Counted from the stretch's first letter, positions 44,405-54,800 are shown. The stretch: 64,000 bases of DNA from Lysinibacillus louembei (GCF_033880585.1 NZ_CP137624.1:3507501-3571500); one strand, 5' to 3'. The notes: generated from the letters alone by a model not told the origin. Numbers and translations: made by a program.

Positions 44405-45489
44405 GAGACTACCTCCGCTATTAAATTTCTCAACTCTGCATCTACCTCTTGGCAAACAGCTAACTCTACTTTTTGTACGAATGGCTCACCAATTGCTTTT
44501 AATAAAACAAATTGTAGCTCGCCATATTCGGCCTTTTTATCTTTTACTAAATATGTTGTTAACTCATCAAATGAATAATCGTTTACGGCGGAGAATGGAT
44601 AACCATTTGCTACAACGAAATGGAAAAAGCGCTTCGTAAATCCACGCGTTATTTGACCATAGCGCTCACTAAGCAATAAAGAATAAACTAAGCCAATCAT
44701 TACCGCTTCGCCATGCGCTAATCGCCCATAGCCTGCTGCTGCTTCAATTGCATGACCATATGTGTGACCTAAGTTTAAATATTTGCGAACAGATTGCTCC
44801 GTTTCATCCTGCTCTACAATATTCGCTTTAACACGTATACCTAAAGCTAAATACTGTGCTAACAATTGCTCAGGAAGATGAACTAAATTTCCTTGTAGTA
44901 TTTCCTCAAGCCACTGCGCATCCGAAATCATCGCATGCTTCACTACTTCTGCCATTCCTGATAGCACTTCACGCTCCGGCAAGCTTGCAAGCAGTACTGT
45001 ATCATAGAGCACTGCTTGCGGCTGGTAAAATGAACCAATCATATTTTTACCTAGTTTATGATTGATAGCTGTTTTACCACCAACAGCTGAATCATGTGCT
45101 AATATCGTTGTTGGCACTTGGATAAATGGAATACCACGCATATATGTTGCGGCTACAAAGCCTGCTAAATCGCCAACAGCTCCGCCACCAAATGCGATAA
45201 TAAGCGATTTTCTTGTACATTGCTGTTCAAGCAAAAATGTTTGTACTGCCTCATAGTTTTCAAAGCTTTTACAGCTTTCACCCGCTGGCATAATAAACGT
45301 TTTAAATGCAAAGAAGCTACTATTTGTAAAATATGTTGCCTGTGCCTGCCAAACATGCTCATCCGTTAAAACAATAATTTGATCCGCTTTTTCGAACAAT
45401 GGCGCATAGTTCGTAAAGGCCTGTGCTAAAATACCTTGCCCAATCATGACTTCATACGTATGTGATGCTGTTTTGACAGAAATATTCAT
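44401..45489 (-). CDS. aroB: 3-dehydroquinate synthase
   Basis: 362 aa from the ATG at 45489, seven bases after AAAGGAG; the longer frame runs into aroC. Second step of the shikimate pathway, NAD- and zinc-dependent. AFGGGAVGDLAGFVAATYMRG in pieces, PTTILAHDSAVGGKT and the metal histidines in LNLGHTYGHAIEA and HGEAV are seen. One base separates it from aroC. Confidence 0.97.
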   Translation of the reverse strand: MNISVKTASHTYEVMIGQGILAQAFTNYAPLFEKADQIIVLTDEHVWQAQATYFTNSSFFAFKTFIMPAGESCKSFENYEAVQTFLLEQQCTRKSLIIAFGGGAVGDLAGFVAATYMRGIPFIQVPTTILAHDSAVGGKTAINHKLGKNMIGSFYQPQAVLYDTVLLASLPEREVLSGMAEVVKHAMISDAQWLEEILQGNLVHLPEQLLAQYLALGIRVKANIVEQDETEQSVRKYLNLGHTYGHAIEAAAGYGRLAHGEAVMIGLVYSLLLSERYGQITRGFTKRFFHFVVANGYPFSAVNDYSFDELTTYLVKDKKAEYGELQFVLLKAIGEPFVQKVELAVCQEVDAELRNLIAEVVS

Positions 45490-45490
45490 C

Positions 45491-46672
45491 TTAAAACTCC
45501 TTTGTATAACGGCGCATTTCATCAAGCTGTGCTTGTAATTGTGGTAGCTGATCACTATGGAATTGCTCTACAATTACCTTTGCTATTTCCCAAGCAATAA
45601 CGTGCTCTGCTACGATGGAAGCAGCTGGTACAGCACAGCTATCCGAACGCTCAACGCTCGCTTTAAATGGCTCTTTCGTTTCTATATCTACACTTTGTAG
45701 CGGTTTATATAAAGTTGGAATTGGCTTCATCACACCGCGCACTACGATTGGCATTCCTGTTGACATACCACCCTCTAAGCCACCTAAGCGGTTTGTTGCA
45801 CGCATATAACCATTGTCCTCATCCCATAAAATTTCATCATGCACTTGTGAGCCAGGTAATCGAGCAGCTTCAAAGCCTATGCCGAACTCTACGCCTTTAA
45901 AGGCATTAATTGATAGCATTGCAGCAGCTAGTTTCCCATCGAGCTTACGGTCATAATGCACGTAAGAGCCAATGCCTGCTGGTAAGCCTTCAACGATGAC
46001 TTCAACAACACCGCCAATTGAATCACCCGCTTTTTTTGTCTCATCAATGATTTCCACCATTTTTGCTGATGCTACTGGGTCTATACAATAGCAAGCATCC
46101 GCTTCAACGATTGTGCGAATTTCATCAGCTGTTTTGCCTTCAAGTAAGGAAGTATCTGCTTTAATACCTGCAATTTCTGTTACATGGGCAACAATGGAGA
46201 TGCCTAATTCCTTTAATAGCGCTTTTGCCACAGAGCCTGCTGCTACACGTACAGTTGTTTCACGTGCGCTTGAACGCTCTAAAACATTGCGTAAGTCGCG
46301 ATGACCATATTTCATACCTCCAACTAAATCAGCATGTCCTGGACGTGGACGTGAAATTTGACGCTTAATTTCATCTGGATCAACATCTTCTGCTAATGGC
46401 TCTGCCCCCATAATTTTCGTCCAATGCTTCCAATCATCATTTGTTACAACTAATGCTACTGGTGAACCAAGCGTTTTACCGTGACGTACACCTGCAACAA
46501 TTTCTACTGTATCTGTTTCAATTTGCATGCGACGACCGCGACCATGCCCACCTTGACGTCGTTTTAAATCATGGTTAATTTGCTCTGCTGTCAATGGCAA
46601 CAATGATGGCAACCCTTCAATAATTGTTGTTAATTGTGGTCCATGTGACTCTCCTGCTGTTAAATAACGCAT
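45491..46672 (-). CDS. aroC: Chorismate synthase
   Basis: 393 aa FMN-dependent enzyme that makes chorismate. The start [25 protein letters not shown](Q), [16 protein letters not shown] and the ending [13 protein letters not shown](V) are the family signatures. First gene of aroC-aroB-aroH-hisC-tyrA(-aroA). Called aroF in B. subtilis. The 303-base gap upstream holds the cheR terminator and AT-rich promoter sequence. Confidence 0.97.
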   Translation of the reverse strand: MRYLTAGESHGPQLTTIIEGLPSLLPLTAEQINHDLKRRQGGHGRGRRMQIETDTVEIVAGVRHGKTLGSPVALVVTNDDWKHWTKIMGAEPLAEDVDPDEIKRQISRPRPGHADLVGGMKYGHRDLRNVLERSSARETTVRVAAGSVAKALLKELGISIVAHVTEIAGIKADTSLLEGKTADEIRTIVEADACYCIDPVASAKMVEIIDETKKAGDSIGGVVEVIVEGLPAGIGSYVHYDRKLDGKLAAAMLSINAFKGVEFGIGFEAARLPGSQVHDEILWDEDNGYMRATNRLGGLEGGMSTGMPIVVRGVMKPIPTLYKPLQSVDIETKEPFKASVERSDSCAVPAASIVAEHVIAWEIAKVIVEQFHSDQLPQLQAQLDEMRRYTKEF

Positions 46673-46867
46673 AACACACTTTCTCCCTTCAACTCGCTAA
46701 AGTATATGTATTTTTCACTATAACATATTTTTCATAAAAAAAAAGGTCGTTTTCCGAAGTAAGCCTTTTCATTGAAAATTCGGAATGTTTTTTTGACACG
46801 AATATGTCTTTTTTGACCATTCATTGCATCACCTATAGTGGTGGGCGTTTTCTACTGAATCATCATA

Positions 46868-46904
46868 CAAAAATACGCTTTTCGCTTAATGCACGAAAAG
46901 CGTT
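46868..46904 (-). terminator. Terminator after cheR
   Basis: CGCTTTTCG pairs with CGAAAAGCG, followed by TATTTTTG on the minus strand. It lies in the cheR-aroC gap (46673-46975), in which I see no gene. Confidence 0.75.
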
Positions 46905-46975
46905 GTCTTTCACTCTAATTGGTTACGCTAGTACATTATCAAGCTATAGTCTCCATATGTACCTTCACCTGATTG

Positions 46976-47782
<807 letters not shown>

Positions 47783-47824
47783 TTATAGCTGAATTTTTAT
47801 ACAACTGAAATAGAAATTGTAAAA

Positions 47825-48082
47825 CTATTTAGAACTATGCTGTGAAAGGCGATGATTTTGTTCCATTTCAAGTAAAGCTTGCTTTTCCTGTGCCAATTCT
47901 AAACGGAGCTTTTCCGTTTCGATTGCATAGCTTTCCACTTTCAGTTTTTCAAGCTCCGCTTCTGTTTCCATCATTTTAATTTGTAGTTTCATCGAAGAAC
48001 GCTTATGCGCTGTAAGAATAGCAGCTAATGGGATTGACGTTAGTAACCCCATCGTTCCTAATGTAATAATAATCGCTATCAT
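47825..48082 (-). CDS. Small membrane/coiled-coil protein, paralog 3
   Basis: 85 aa. One membrane helix (about 2-24, ending PLAAILTAHKR) and then a charged helix with heptad spacing (ETEAELEKLKVESYAIETEK, LRLELAQEKQALLEMEQ). The region from ILTAHKR to LLEME is nearly the same as in the gene upstream. The ribosome site (AAAGG) is weak and more distant than usual. No family recognised; the plan resembles PspB-like stress proteins (helix plus cytoplasmic coiled coil). Confidence 0.75.
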   Translation of the reverse strand: MIAIIITLGTMGLLTSIPLAAILTAHKRSSMKLQIKMMETEAELEKLKVESYAIETEKLRLELAQEKQALLEMEQNHRLSQHSSK

Positions 48083-48093
48083 AAAGCATTCAC

Positions 48094-48339
48094 TTACCTT
48101 TCCTTATTTTCCATTTCTAATAATACTTGCTTTTCTTGCTGTAGCTCTAAACGAAGCTTTTGCGTTTCAATCTCATAGCTTTCCATTTTTAATTTTTCGA
48201 GCTCTGTTTCCTTTTCAATCATTTGAATTTGCAGTTTCATGGCAGCTCGTTTATGTGCTGTTAAAATAGCAGTTATTGGAATTGCAAGACCTCCCCCAAC
48301 AGCCAAAAAACCAATGAGCAATCGCATTTCTTCAACCAA
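48094..48339 (-). CDS. Small membrane/coiled-coil protein, paralog 2
   Basis: 81 aa. It begins at a TTG seven bases after GGAGG. One membrane helix (about 6-25, GFLAVGGGLAIPITAILTAH) is followed by a coiled coil that repeats the paralog 3 sequence (HKRAAMKLQIQMIEKETELE, KLRLELQQEKQVLLEME). Two bases after the stop of paralog 1 and 11 bases before paralog 3. Unknown function. Confidence 0.78.
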   Translation of the reverse strand: MVEEMRLLIGFLAVGGGLAIPITAILTAHKRAAMKLQIQMIEKETELEKLKMESYEIETQKLRLELQQEKQVLLEMENKER

Positions 48340-48341
48340 AC

Positions 48342-48560
48342 TTATACCTCCTTATTTTTTTCGTATTGCATTTCTAAAAGCGCTTGTTTTTCTTGCTGCA
48401 ATTCTAGCTTTAATTTTTCCGTTTCTCTTTCAAATGTTTCAAGACGTAATTTTTCAAGCTCTATTTCCTTGTCGATTCTTTTTAAATCCATTTTTTTATT
48501 TTTTAAAAATGTATCTGTTAATATTCCTATTCCAACAATAATCACAATTCCAAGCCACAT
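48342..48560 (-). CDS. Small membrane/coiled-coil protein, paralog 1
   Basis: 72 aa. A short membrane helix (2-18, WLGIVIIVGIGILTDTF), a basic stretch KNKKMDLKR, then the coiled-coil block shared with the two downstream genes (EIELEKLRLETFERETEKL, KLELQQEKQALLEM). GGAGAGGG precedes the ATG. It is the first gene behind a sigma-W-type promoter (48615-48642). Confidence 0.78.
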   Translation of the reverse strand: MWLGIVIIVGIGILTDTFLKNKKMDLKRIDKEIELEKLRLETFERETEKLKLELQQEKQALLEMQYEKNKEV

Positions 48561-48614
48561 AGTTGCCCTCTCCTTCTTCCCAATTCTATTCCTAAGAAAA
48601 TCTCTTTATTTGAT

Positions 48615-48642
48615 TATACGTTATTTTCGCAATAACGTTTCA
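48615..48642 (-). promoter_or_regulatory. Sigma-W-type promoter of the three small paralogs
   Basis: On the minus strand TGAAAC (48642-48637), a 16-base spacer and CGTATA (48620-48615), a full match to the SigW pattern. The first start codon is 55 bases further on. Confidence 0.8.
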
Positions 48643-48696
48643 TTTTTACAGAAATTTGTTAGATTTGCGCAAACATTATGAACAAATATATATCGA

Positions 48697-48752
48697 AAAA
48701 AATAGCTGACATCAAAAGCATGAGGAAATCCCCCTACTTTTAATGCCAGCTG
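48697..48752 (-). terminator. Terminator after ndk
   Basis: AGCTGGCATTAAAAGTA pairs imperfectly with TGCTTTTGATGTCAGCT and runs into ATTTTTTTCG on the minus strand, 14 bases after the ndk stop. Confidence 0.85.
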
Positions 48753-48765
48753 TTGCTTGGTTAGA

Positions 48766-49182
48766 TTATACTAACTCACCGTCAAACCAAAGCTCAATTT
48801 CGCGCTCTGCTGAAGCAAGTGAGTCTGAACCGTGGATTACGTTGTGTGATACTGTTACTGCATAGTCACCACGGATTGTACCTGGTTGAGATTCAGATGG
48901 TTTTGTTGCACCAATCATAATACGAGCTAAAGAAATTACAGACTCGCCTTCCCATACCATTGCGAATACTGGACCAGAAGTGATGAAGTCAACTAATTCG
49001 CCAAAGAATGGGCGCTCTGCGTGCTCTGCGTAATGCTTTTCAGCTAACTCACGAGATACGTTCATTAATTTAGCGCCTTTTAATTCAAAGCCGCGACGCT
49101 CAAAGCGGTCCATAATATCGCCGATTACTTGACGTTCAACGCCATCAGGTTTAACCATTAAAAAAGTTTTTTCGATTGCCAT
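48766..49182 (-). CDS. ndk: Nucleoside diphosphate kinase
   Basis: 138 aa from the ATG at 49182 (AAGGAGTG upstream). It passes a phosphate between NTPs and NDPs through H117 in [21 protein letters not shown] and [18 protein letters not shown] are intact. It is slightly shorter than many Ndk proteins (about 148 aa), but all key parts are present. Ends at its own terminator, so it is separate from the small paralogs downstream. Confidence 0.96.
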   Translation of the reverse strand: MAIEKTFLMVKPDGVERQVIGDIMDRFERRGFELKGAKLMNVSRELAEKHYAEHAERPFFGELVDFITSGPVFAMVWEGESVISLARIMIGATKPSESQPGTIRGDYAVTVSHNVIHGSDSLASAEREIELWFDGELV

Positions 49183-49269
49183 TAATAAAACACTCCTTAA
49201 ATTTGAGTAAAACAGGTTTGCACCTACCGTAAAAATAGTACCAAAATCAGCTTGTAAACGCAACTATTT

Positions 49270-50244
49270 CTAGAATTTACGCTTACCAATAAATAAGGCT
49301 ACATCACGCAGCTTCTTTTTCATCGGATGGTTCGGCAATGCCTCTACTTCCTTCAATGCCTTTTGTAAATATTTATCGCTAATGGCTGTTGCTTCTTTGA
49401 TGGCAGTTGAGCGACGAACATACTGTAGCATTTTCAGACGCTCTTCCTCAGTTAGTGTGCCTGCAATAACTTTATCAAGATATGGCTGCATAGCTCGATC
49501 ATCTTTTAGCAATAGCATCGGTAGCGTTATATTCCCTTGCAATAAATCACTGCCAGCAGGCTTACCAAGCTCTTTATCTGTTGCAGTAAAATCCAAAATG
49601 TCATCAATAATTTGGAAGCTCATGCCAACAAAATAGCCATAGCGTTTTAAACGACGAATATTTTGCTCGTCAACACCACCAACGACAGCGCCAAGCTCAC
49701 AGCTCGATTCAATTAATAGCGCTGTTTTTCGTTTAATGCGTTTAAAATAATCTTTTATATGTTGATCCATGCGGAATTTGTCTTCGATTTGAATAATTTC
49801 ACCATTACAAATTTCTACCATTGTGCGTGCCAATATTTGATGTGCACGTGGATTGTCAATTACCGTTACATACTCTAGCGCACGGGCAAAAATAAAATCG
49901 CCAGTAAACATCGCCACACGATTGTTCCACTGCGCCTTCACAGTATGTCTACCTCTTCTCATATTTGAATCATCGATGACATCATCATGAACAAGTGAGG
50001 CCATATGAATTAACTCCAATGGTACAGCGATATGCTTCATCCGCTCAATTTGATAATCGCCAAATTTTGCGCTAAGCAATACAAATACTGGACGGATGCG
50101 TTTCCCTCCCGCCTGCAGCAAATGTAGTGAAGCCTCGTTTAACAAGTGAGAAGACGAGTTCAACGCTTTTTCTAATTCTGTTTCGATGATTTCTATATCC
50201 GACTTCAAATCAGCATAGAGTAATTTTAACTTCATCTTTTCCAC
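49270..50244 (-). CDS. hepT: Heptaprenyl diphosphate synthase, component II
   Basis: 324 aa polyprenyl synthase. Both aspartate-rich motifs are present: LVHDDVIDDSNMRRG (about 83-97) and IIDDILDFT (about 215-223), plus GGKRIRP. It makes the C35 side chain of menaquinone-7 with component I (hepS). The GTG at 50244 is nine bases after GGGAGAAGG; an ATG three codons later is possible. menG lies 19 bases upstream. Confidence 0.95.
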   Translation of the reverse strand: MEKMKLKLLYADLKSDIEIIETELEKALNSSSHLLNEASLHLLQAGGKRIRPVFVLLSAKFGDYQIERMKHIAVPLELIHMASLVHDDVIDDSNMRRGRHTVKAQWNNRVAMFTGDFIFARALEYVTVIDNPRAHQILARTMVEICNGEIIQIEDKFRMDQHIKDYFKRIKRKTALLIESSCELGAVVGGVDEQNIRRLKRYGYFVGMSFQIIDDILDFTATDKELGKPAGSDLLQGNITLPMLLLKDDRAMQPYLDKVIAGTLTEEERLKMLQYVRRSTAIKEATAISDKYLQKALKEVEALPNHPMKKKLRDVALFIGKRKF

Positions 50245-50263
50245 TTGAACAAACCTTCTCCCA

Positions 50264-50968
50264 CTAAATTTCTTTTTTCAAGCCTTTATGCATCGCCGCT
50301 GCGCCACCGCTATAGCCTTTGTACTCAATGCGATCAAATCCCGCGCTTCTGAACATGAATGCAAGCTGCCTCATTCCAGGAAAGTCATTTGCGGATTCCT
50401 GTAGCCATGAATACTCTTTATAGCTTTTTGCAAATAGCTTGCCGAACATTGGCATAATGTATTTGAAATAGAAACGGAAAAGTTGACGATAACCTGGAAT
50501 TTCAGGCTGTGAGGTTTCTAAGCAAACCGCCATACCGCCAGGCTTTAAAACGCGATTCATTTCTCGCAACACTTGCATATAGTCAGGTACATTGCGCAGT
50601 CCAAAGCCAATTGTTACGTAATCGAATGTATTATCTTCAAATGGTAGCTCCATCGCATTGCCTTGTAGTAGCTCTATTTGTGGATATCGCTTAACCTTTT
50701 CAGCACCAACTTTTAGCATATTTTCGCTAAAATCTAAGCCTTTGACGATGCCATTTTCTCCAACAGCCTCTGCCAAAGCAATCGTCCAATCCGCTGTCCC
50801 ACAACAAACGTCTAAGCATTTTGCACCGGGCTTGACGTTCATTCGTCTCATTGTGTCCTTGCGCCAGCTTCTATGCATTTGAAAGCTAATAACAGAGTTC
50901 ATTTTATCATAGCCATCAGAAATGCTTTCAAAAACTTCGTGTACACGTTCCTCTTTCGATTTTGTCAT
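50264..50968 (-). CDS. menG: Demethylmenaquinone methyltransferase
   Basis: 234 aa class I SAM-methyltransferase. MenG/UbiE signatures are [17 protein letters not shown] (about 20-36), [16 protein letters not shown] (motif I) and GFGLRNVPD. It carries out the last step of menaquinone synthesis. Between hepS and hepT in the usual order; GGAAGG precedes the ATG. Confidence 0.96.
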   Translation of the reverse strand: MTKSKEERVHEVFESISDGYDKMNSVISFQMHRSWRKDTMRRMNVKPGAKCLDVCCGTADWTIALAEAVGENGIVKGLDFSENMLKVGAEKVKRYPQIELLQGNAMELPFEDNTFDYVTIGFGLRNVPDYMQVLREMNRVLKPGGMAVCLETSQPEIPGYRQLFRFYFKYIMPMFGKLFAKSYKEYSWLQESANDFPGMRQLAFMFRSAGFDRIEYKGYSGGAAAMHKGLKKEI

Positions 50969-50983
50969 TTTTTCAAAACCTTC

Positions 50984-51730
50984 CTATCTCGTTTCAACTT
51001 TTACAATACGCCAAATGAATTGCTGTAATTCATCCGATAATTGTAGCGTAGCAAGCTCTGCTATTAATGTTTTACGTTGTGCTTCAATTGCCTCTGCCAA
51101 TAAATGCTTTAGTTCGTCTGCTCCAAAGCATTTTTCCATCGCTCGTCCTACCGCTGTTGACACATGCTGAGAGCATGCATCCAGCTCATTTTGCAAGCGT
51201 TGAATCGTTAAAATATGCATCATTGTTGCGCTGTATTTGTCAAAGCAATGCGCTTCATAAAATTTGCGTATAATCGCCGTTTCAATCACGCATAAATTCT
51301 CAACCCATTGCTCCATTGTTCGATATGTATGCTCATATGCAGCAATTTCCTGCTCACAGCGCTCAACAATTCCTTGTGCTAACTTTTGAATGAGCACGAT
51401 ATTTCCTGTGCGAGCTAGTATTTCATAATAGCGTCCGCTGTAATAATCGCCCGATAATACCGTTAATTGCTGCTCCTTGGAAGTTGCTTCTTTTTCTTTA
51501 ATTTTATCATGCTCAAACAGAGAGGCTTGAATGATACCTACAGTTGTTGCACCTTCCTGTATGCCTTCATGCCATGATTCTCCGTTTAAAAATGGTAAAA
51601 GCAAGAAAAATAGCTGATTTTCATCGATGCTTGGGGCCTCTATATATTGCAGTAAGGCTCTATGACGAACACGCACGAAAATAGACTCTTTTAATTGTTG
51701 TATTGCTTGTTGAATAGTTGTTGCATGCAT
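50984..51730 (-). CDS. hepS: Heptaprenyl diphosphate synthase, component I
   Basis: 248 aa from the ATG at 51730 (TGGAGTAAGAGATCT upstream). All-helical regulatory subunit that pairs with HepT; LSGDYYSGRYYEILARTGNI (about 99-118) is the family hallmark. It has no catalytic aspartate motif. Lies 15 bases upstream of menG, downstream of mtrB. Confidence 0.93.
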   Translation of the reverse strand: MHATTIQQAIQQLKESIFVRVRHRALLQYIEAPSIDENQLFFLLLPFLNGESWHEGIQEGATTVGIIQASLFEHDKIKEKEATSKEQQLTVLSGDYYSGRYYEILARTGNIVLIQKLAQGIVERCEQEIAAYEHTYRTMEQWVENLCVIETAIIRKFYEAHCFDKYSATMMHILTIQRLQNELDACSQHVSTAVGRAMEKCFGADELKHLLAEAIEAQRKTLIAELATLQLSDELQQFIWRIVKVETR

Positions 51731-51789
51731 AGATCTCTTACTCCATTTCATTAAAGTAACTAAGCCCCGCTCTCGATAAACGGAACCTA

Positions 51790-52011
51790 TTATTTTTTTG
51801 AGCCACTCTCAATCGTTCCATGTGCGGAGTGGATTTTTGCTTTCCCTCGAATTTTCATTGCAGACGTATGCTCTGTAAATTGAGCAATCATTACTTCTCC
51901 TGCATCAAGCTTTTCTGAATGATGAAACTTTGTATCAGAGCCACGTGTTAAACCAATTACATGAACACCGTCCTCTTGTGCCTCAATCACAATATATTCT
52001 GGTTGTGTCAT
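51790..52011 (-). CDS. mtrB: Tryptophan RNA-binding attenuation protein (TRAP)
   Basis: 73 aa from the ATG at 52011; the five codons before it lie in the ribosome-site region (GGGGGAAAAACAA). The TRAP fold residues ([20 protein letters not shown], about 16-35; [16 protein letters not shown], about 47-62) include the KKR-type RNA-binding side chains and the threonine/glycine tryptophan pocket. The 11-mer ring binds GAG/UAG repeats in trp mRNAs when tryptophan is plentiful. The trp operon is not in its usual place in this window. Confidence 0.95.
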   Translation of the reverse strand: MTQPEYIVIEAQEDGVHVIGLTRGSDTKFHHSEKLDAGEVMIAQFTEHTSAMKIRGKAKIHSAHGTIESGSKK

Positions 52012-52067
52012 TTGTTTTTCCCCCACCCGAGATTTTCTTTTTCTATCATATCATAAAATGACAGAAA

Positions 52068-52637
52068 TTAAGACATTTGAATAAACGAAATAACCTCTCT
52101 ACGTTTCACTTCATCTTCCTCATAAATTCCACGTGCAACAGATGTCACTGTTTTTGAGCCTGGTTTTTTTAAGCCACGCATCGTCATACACATATGCTCT
52201 GCCTCAATGACAACATACACACCTTTAGGCTCCAGCATTTCCATCATCGTCTCTGCTACTGTTGACGTAATACGCTCTTGTAGCTGCGGTCTGCGAGCAA
52301 CCGTTTCCACACAACGTCCTAATTTACTAAGCCCCGCTACTTTTCCGTCCTTTGGTATGTATGCAATATGTGCCTTGCCGTAAAATGGTACAAGATGATG
52401 CTCACACATTGAGTGAAATGGAATATCCTTTACAAGCACTAGCTCCTCATGCTCCTCATGAAATACAGTGCTAAAATATTCACGCGGATCTTGTTGTAAG
52501 CCACTAAACATTTCTGCATACATTTTTGCTACACGTTTTGGCGTATCAAGAAGCCCTTCACGTTCTACATCTTCTCCAACTGCCTCTAAAATCATTTTTA
52601 CTGCTTCTTCAATTTTATTTAAATCAACCTTCGACAT
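52068..52637 (-). CDS. folE: GTP cyclohydrolase I
   Basis: 189 aa. It starts folate synthesis from GTP. The zinc ligands are in MCEHHLVPF and [12 protein letters not shown], with KLGRCVE and RPQLQERIT in the core. Known as mtrA in B. subtilis, where it is next to mtrB, as here. GGAGGCTATAT precedes the ATG. Confidence 0.97.
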   Translation of the reverse strand: MSKVDLNKIEEAVKMILEAVGEDVEREGLLDTPKRVAKMYAEMFSGLQQDPREYFSTVFHEEHEELVLVKDIPFHSMCEHHLVPFYGKAHIAYIPKDGKVAGLSKLGRCVETVARRPQLQERITSTVAETMMEMLEPKGVYVVIEAEHMCMTMRGLKKPGSKTVTSVARGIYEEDEVKRREVISFIQMS

Positions 52638-52741
52638 ATATAGCCTCCATCATCAAGTCCATTGAGATTTCTAACAAATGAATCGTAGCATATCCGCACA
52701 ATAAGTTCAAAGGGCACTTATCGAAATAGATGAATACGATG

Positions 52742-52779
52742 AAAAAGAGCAGCCTTCAGTTTAAACTGAAGGCTGCTCT
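52742..52779 (-). terminator. Terminator after hup
   Basis: AGAGCAGCCTTCAG pairs perfectly with CTGAAGGCTGCTCT across TTTAAA, followed by TTTTTC on the minus strand. Confidence 0.93.
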
Positions 52780-52801
52780 ATGTAACTGCAAGACGTGGAA
52801 A

Positions 52802-53074
52802 TTATTTCACAGCGTCTTTAAGCGCTTTACCTGGTTTAAACGCAGGCACTTTGCTTGCAGCGATTTCGATTTCTTTACCAGTTTGTGGGTTACGACCTTT
52901 ACGAGCCGCACGCTCACGTACTTCAAAGTTACCAAAACCGATTAATTGTACTTTGTCACCCTTTGCAAGAGCACCTTGAATTGTATCAAATACAGCTTCA
53001 ACCGCTTTAGAAGCGTCTTTTTTAGAAAGACCTGCAGCTTCAGCAACAGAGTTTACTAATTCTGTTTTATTCAC
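52802..53074 (-). CDS. hup: HU-type DNA-binding protein (HBsu)
   Basis: 90 aa from a GTG at 53074, eight bases after AGGAGG; a GTG at 53083 is part of that ribosome site. The sequence [20 protein letters not shown] and the DNA-contact arm [20 protein letters not shown] are those of a bacterial HU homodimer that packs DNA. Flanked by its own promoter (53121-53149) and terminator. Confidence 0.97.
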   Translation of the reverse strand: MNKTELVNSVAEAAGLSKKDASKAVEAVFDTIQGALAKGDKVQLIGFGNFEVRERAARKGRNPQTGKEIEIAASKVPAFKPGKALKDAVK

Positions 53075-53120
53075 ACCATTCACCTCCTCTCAAAGGGTCA
53101 TGAACCTAAATCATGTAAAA

Positions 53121-53149
53121 AGAGTAACACATCGAAAACCGCTACGCAA
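53121..53149 (-). promoter_or_regulatory. Sigma-A promoter of hup
   Basis: TTGCGT (53149-53144), a 17-base spacer and TACTCT (53126-53121) on the minus strand. Confidence 0.55.
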
Positions 53150-53203
53150 CTTAATTTAGCTATGTTTGTCCGAATAATAGCGTTTTTTTTTAATAAAACG
53201 CAA

Positions 53204-53244
53204 ATAACAGGACAAAACGCCTAAAAATAGCGTTGCCCTGTTAT
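53204..53244 (-). terminator. Terminator after spoIVA
   Basis: ATAACAGGGCAACGC pairs with GCGTTTTGTCCTGTTAT (imperfect) and is followed by TTGCGTTTTATT on the minus strand. Confidence 0.75.
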
Positions 53245-53264
53245 AAAAAAGGAGTTTTTTACCA

Positions 53265-54743
53265 CTAAATAATAAATGTAATTAACCCTCTATCGCCTTC
53301 ATTCACCATACGTTCAATTGTTTGACGCATTCTCTTTTTAGCAGTTTTTGGTACAGTATTCATTTTATAACGAATACTTTCCTTCAATACTTCATGAAGT
53401 GGTGTGCCAAATAATTGTGTTTGCCATAAAGCTTCTCGATCATTTTCAAACGCATACTGTAAATCCTTTAATAATTGCTGACTATGGAATTCTGAGCCAA
53501 TTAACGGTGCAAACTCCGATTCCATATCAACACGGATAATATGGTAAGATGGCGCTGTTGCCTTCATCCGAACACCATAGAAATTATTTTGCTTAATTAG
53601 CTCTGGTTCATTCGGCTCAAATTCATCAATTGTTGGCAGCGTTAAGCCATAGCCTTCAATGCGTGCTTGCTCAATGGCCTCTCGGAAGCGAGCCTGCGCT
53701 CTTTTTGCCTCAGACGCCTCTTTAACAAACAATAACCAGTCTTTTTTCGTTTCGATTGGCTGCTCTAACCATTCGTTACATATCGCTTTATAAATGTCAT
53801 TTTGTATCGTTAAACGCACTGTTACAACGCCGAGACCTGCATCAACACGTTCAACCTCACAATTTTCTACGAAATCTAAGGCCTTCAAAAAATTCGTTGC
53901 CTTTTCAACATCGCGAATTTTTTCAACATGCCCAATCATTTCATGTGATGCAACAGCAAGTGATTCATTAACATAGTGTGTACTATCAAGCACATCTACC
54001 CAATCAGGCTTTTCTACTTCGATATATTCAATCGGAAACTCATACAATGCCTCCTGCAAAATATAGGCAATATCAGATGTTGTCAGCTGATCAATAGATG
54101 TTGCAATCACAGGAACTTCATACGTTTCAAATAATTCATTGCGCAAATTGCGCGTTTCCTCGCGCGCCGGCATTGTGCTATTAATAACGATGACGAAAGG
54201 TTTACCAATTTCCTTTAATTGCTCAATAATCGCCCTTTCTGCCACAGCTGCGGCTTGTCGCTCAATTCCATTGACGGTGCCATCTGTCGTCACAACTACA
54301 CCGATATTGGCATGGTCACGTATTACTTTATCTGTGCCAATTTTCGCAGCATCCTGAAACGGAATCGCTTCTGTATGCCAAGGTGTATGCACATATTTAG
54401 GGCCGTTTTCATCCTCATAGCCCTTCGCTCCATCAATAATATAGCCAACGCAATCAGCAAGGCGAATGCGGAAGCTTAAGCCGTCATCACCTATAGAAAT
54501 GGGTGCAGCATTGGCAGGAACAAACTTCGGCTCTGCCGTCATAATAACGGGACCTGGTGAGCTTTGTGGCAGCTCGTCCAAGGCACGCTTACGATCGTCT
54601 TCATTCATAATATTCGGCAAGACAAGCGACTCCATTACTTTTTTGACGAATGTCGATTTTCCTACTCGGACAGGGCCAACAACCCCAATATACACATCAC
54701 CATTTGTTCGTTCTGCAAGCTGCTGAAAAATTTGTTCGCTAAT
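53265..54743 (-). CDS. spoIVA: Stage IV sporulation protein A (spore coat basement ATPase)
   Basis: 492 aa when read from an ATT at 54743, exactly the length of B. subtilis SpoIVA. That ATT has AAAGGAGG seven bases upstream, and the protein then begins ISEQIFQQLAERTNGD, aligning with MEKVDIFKDIAERTGGD. No ATG, GTG or TTG fits: the next upstream starts would lie above the sigma-E-type promoter (54769-54796). Walker A GPVRVGKST (about 23-31) drives ATP-dependent filament assembly on the forespore. The C-terminus ends DRGLITFII. Confidence 0.94.
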   Translation of the reverse strand: MSEQIFQQLAERTNGDVYIGVVGPVRVGKSTFVKKVMESLVLPNIMNEDDRKRALDELPQSSPGPVIMTAEPKFVPANAAPISIGDDGLSFRIRLADCVGYIIDGAKGYEDENGPKYVHTPWHTEAIPFQDAAKIGTDKVIRDHANIGVVVTTDGTVNGIERQAAAVAERAIIEQLKEIGKPFVIVINSTMPAREETRNLRNELFETYEVPVIATSIDQLTTSDIAYILQEALYEFPIEYIEVEKPDWVDVLDSTHYVNESLAVASHEMIGHVEKIRDVEKATNFLKALDFVENCEVERVDAGLGVVTVRLTIQNDIYKAICNEWLEQPIETKKDWLLFVKEASEAKRAQARFREAIEQARIEGYGLTLPTIDEFEPNEPELIKQNNFYGVRMKATAPSYHIIRVDMESEFAPLIGSEFHSQQLLKDLQYAFENDREALWQTQLFGTPLHEVLKESIRYKMNTVPKTAKKRMRQTIERMVNEGDRGLITFII

Positions 54744-54768
54744 AGGCGCTCCTCCTTTACTTAATTTA

Positions 54769-54796
54769 AATCTATGCCTACATGTTTGCAAATATG
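54769..54796 (-). promoter_or_regulatory. Sigma-E-type promoter of spoIVA
   Basis: CATATT (54796-54791), a 14-base spacer and CATAGATT (54776-54769) on the minus strand, close to the mother-cell SigE pattern (CATATT ... CATACAAT). It lies 26 bases before the proposed ATT start. Confidence 0.6.
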
Positions 54797-54800
54797 CGAA

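Noticed and set aside
44130-44639. 169-codon plus-strand ORF
   Set aside because: It is antisense to aroH and the end of aroB.
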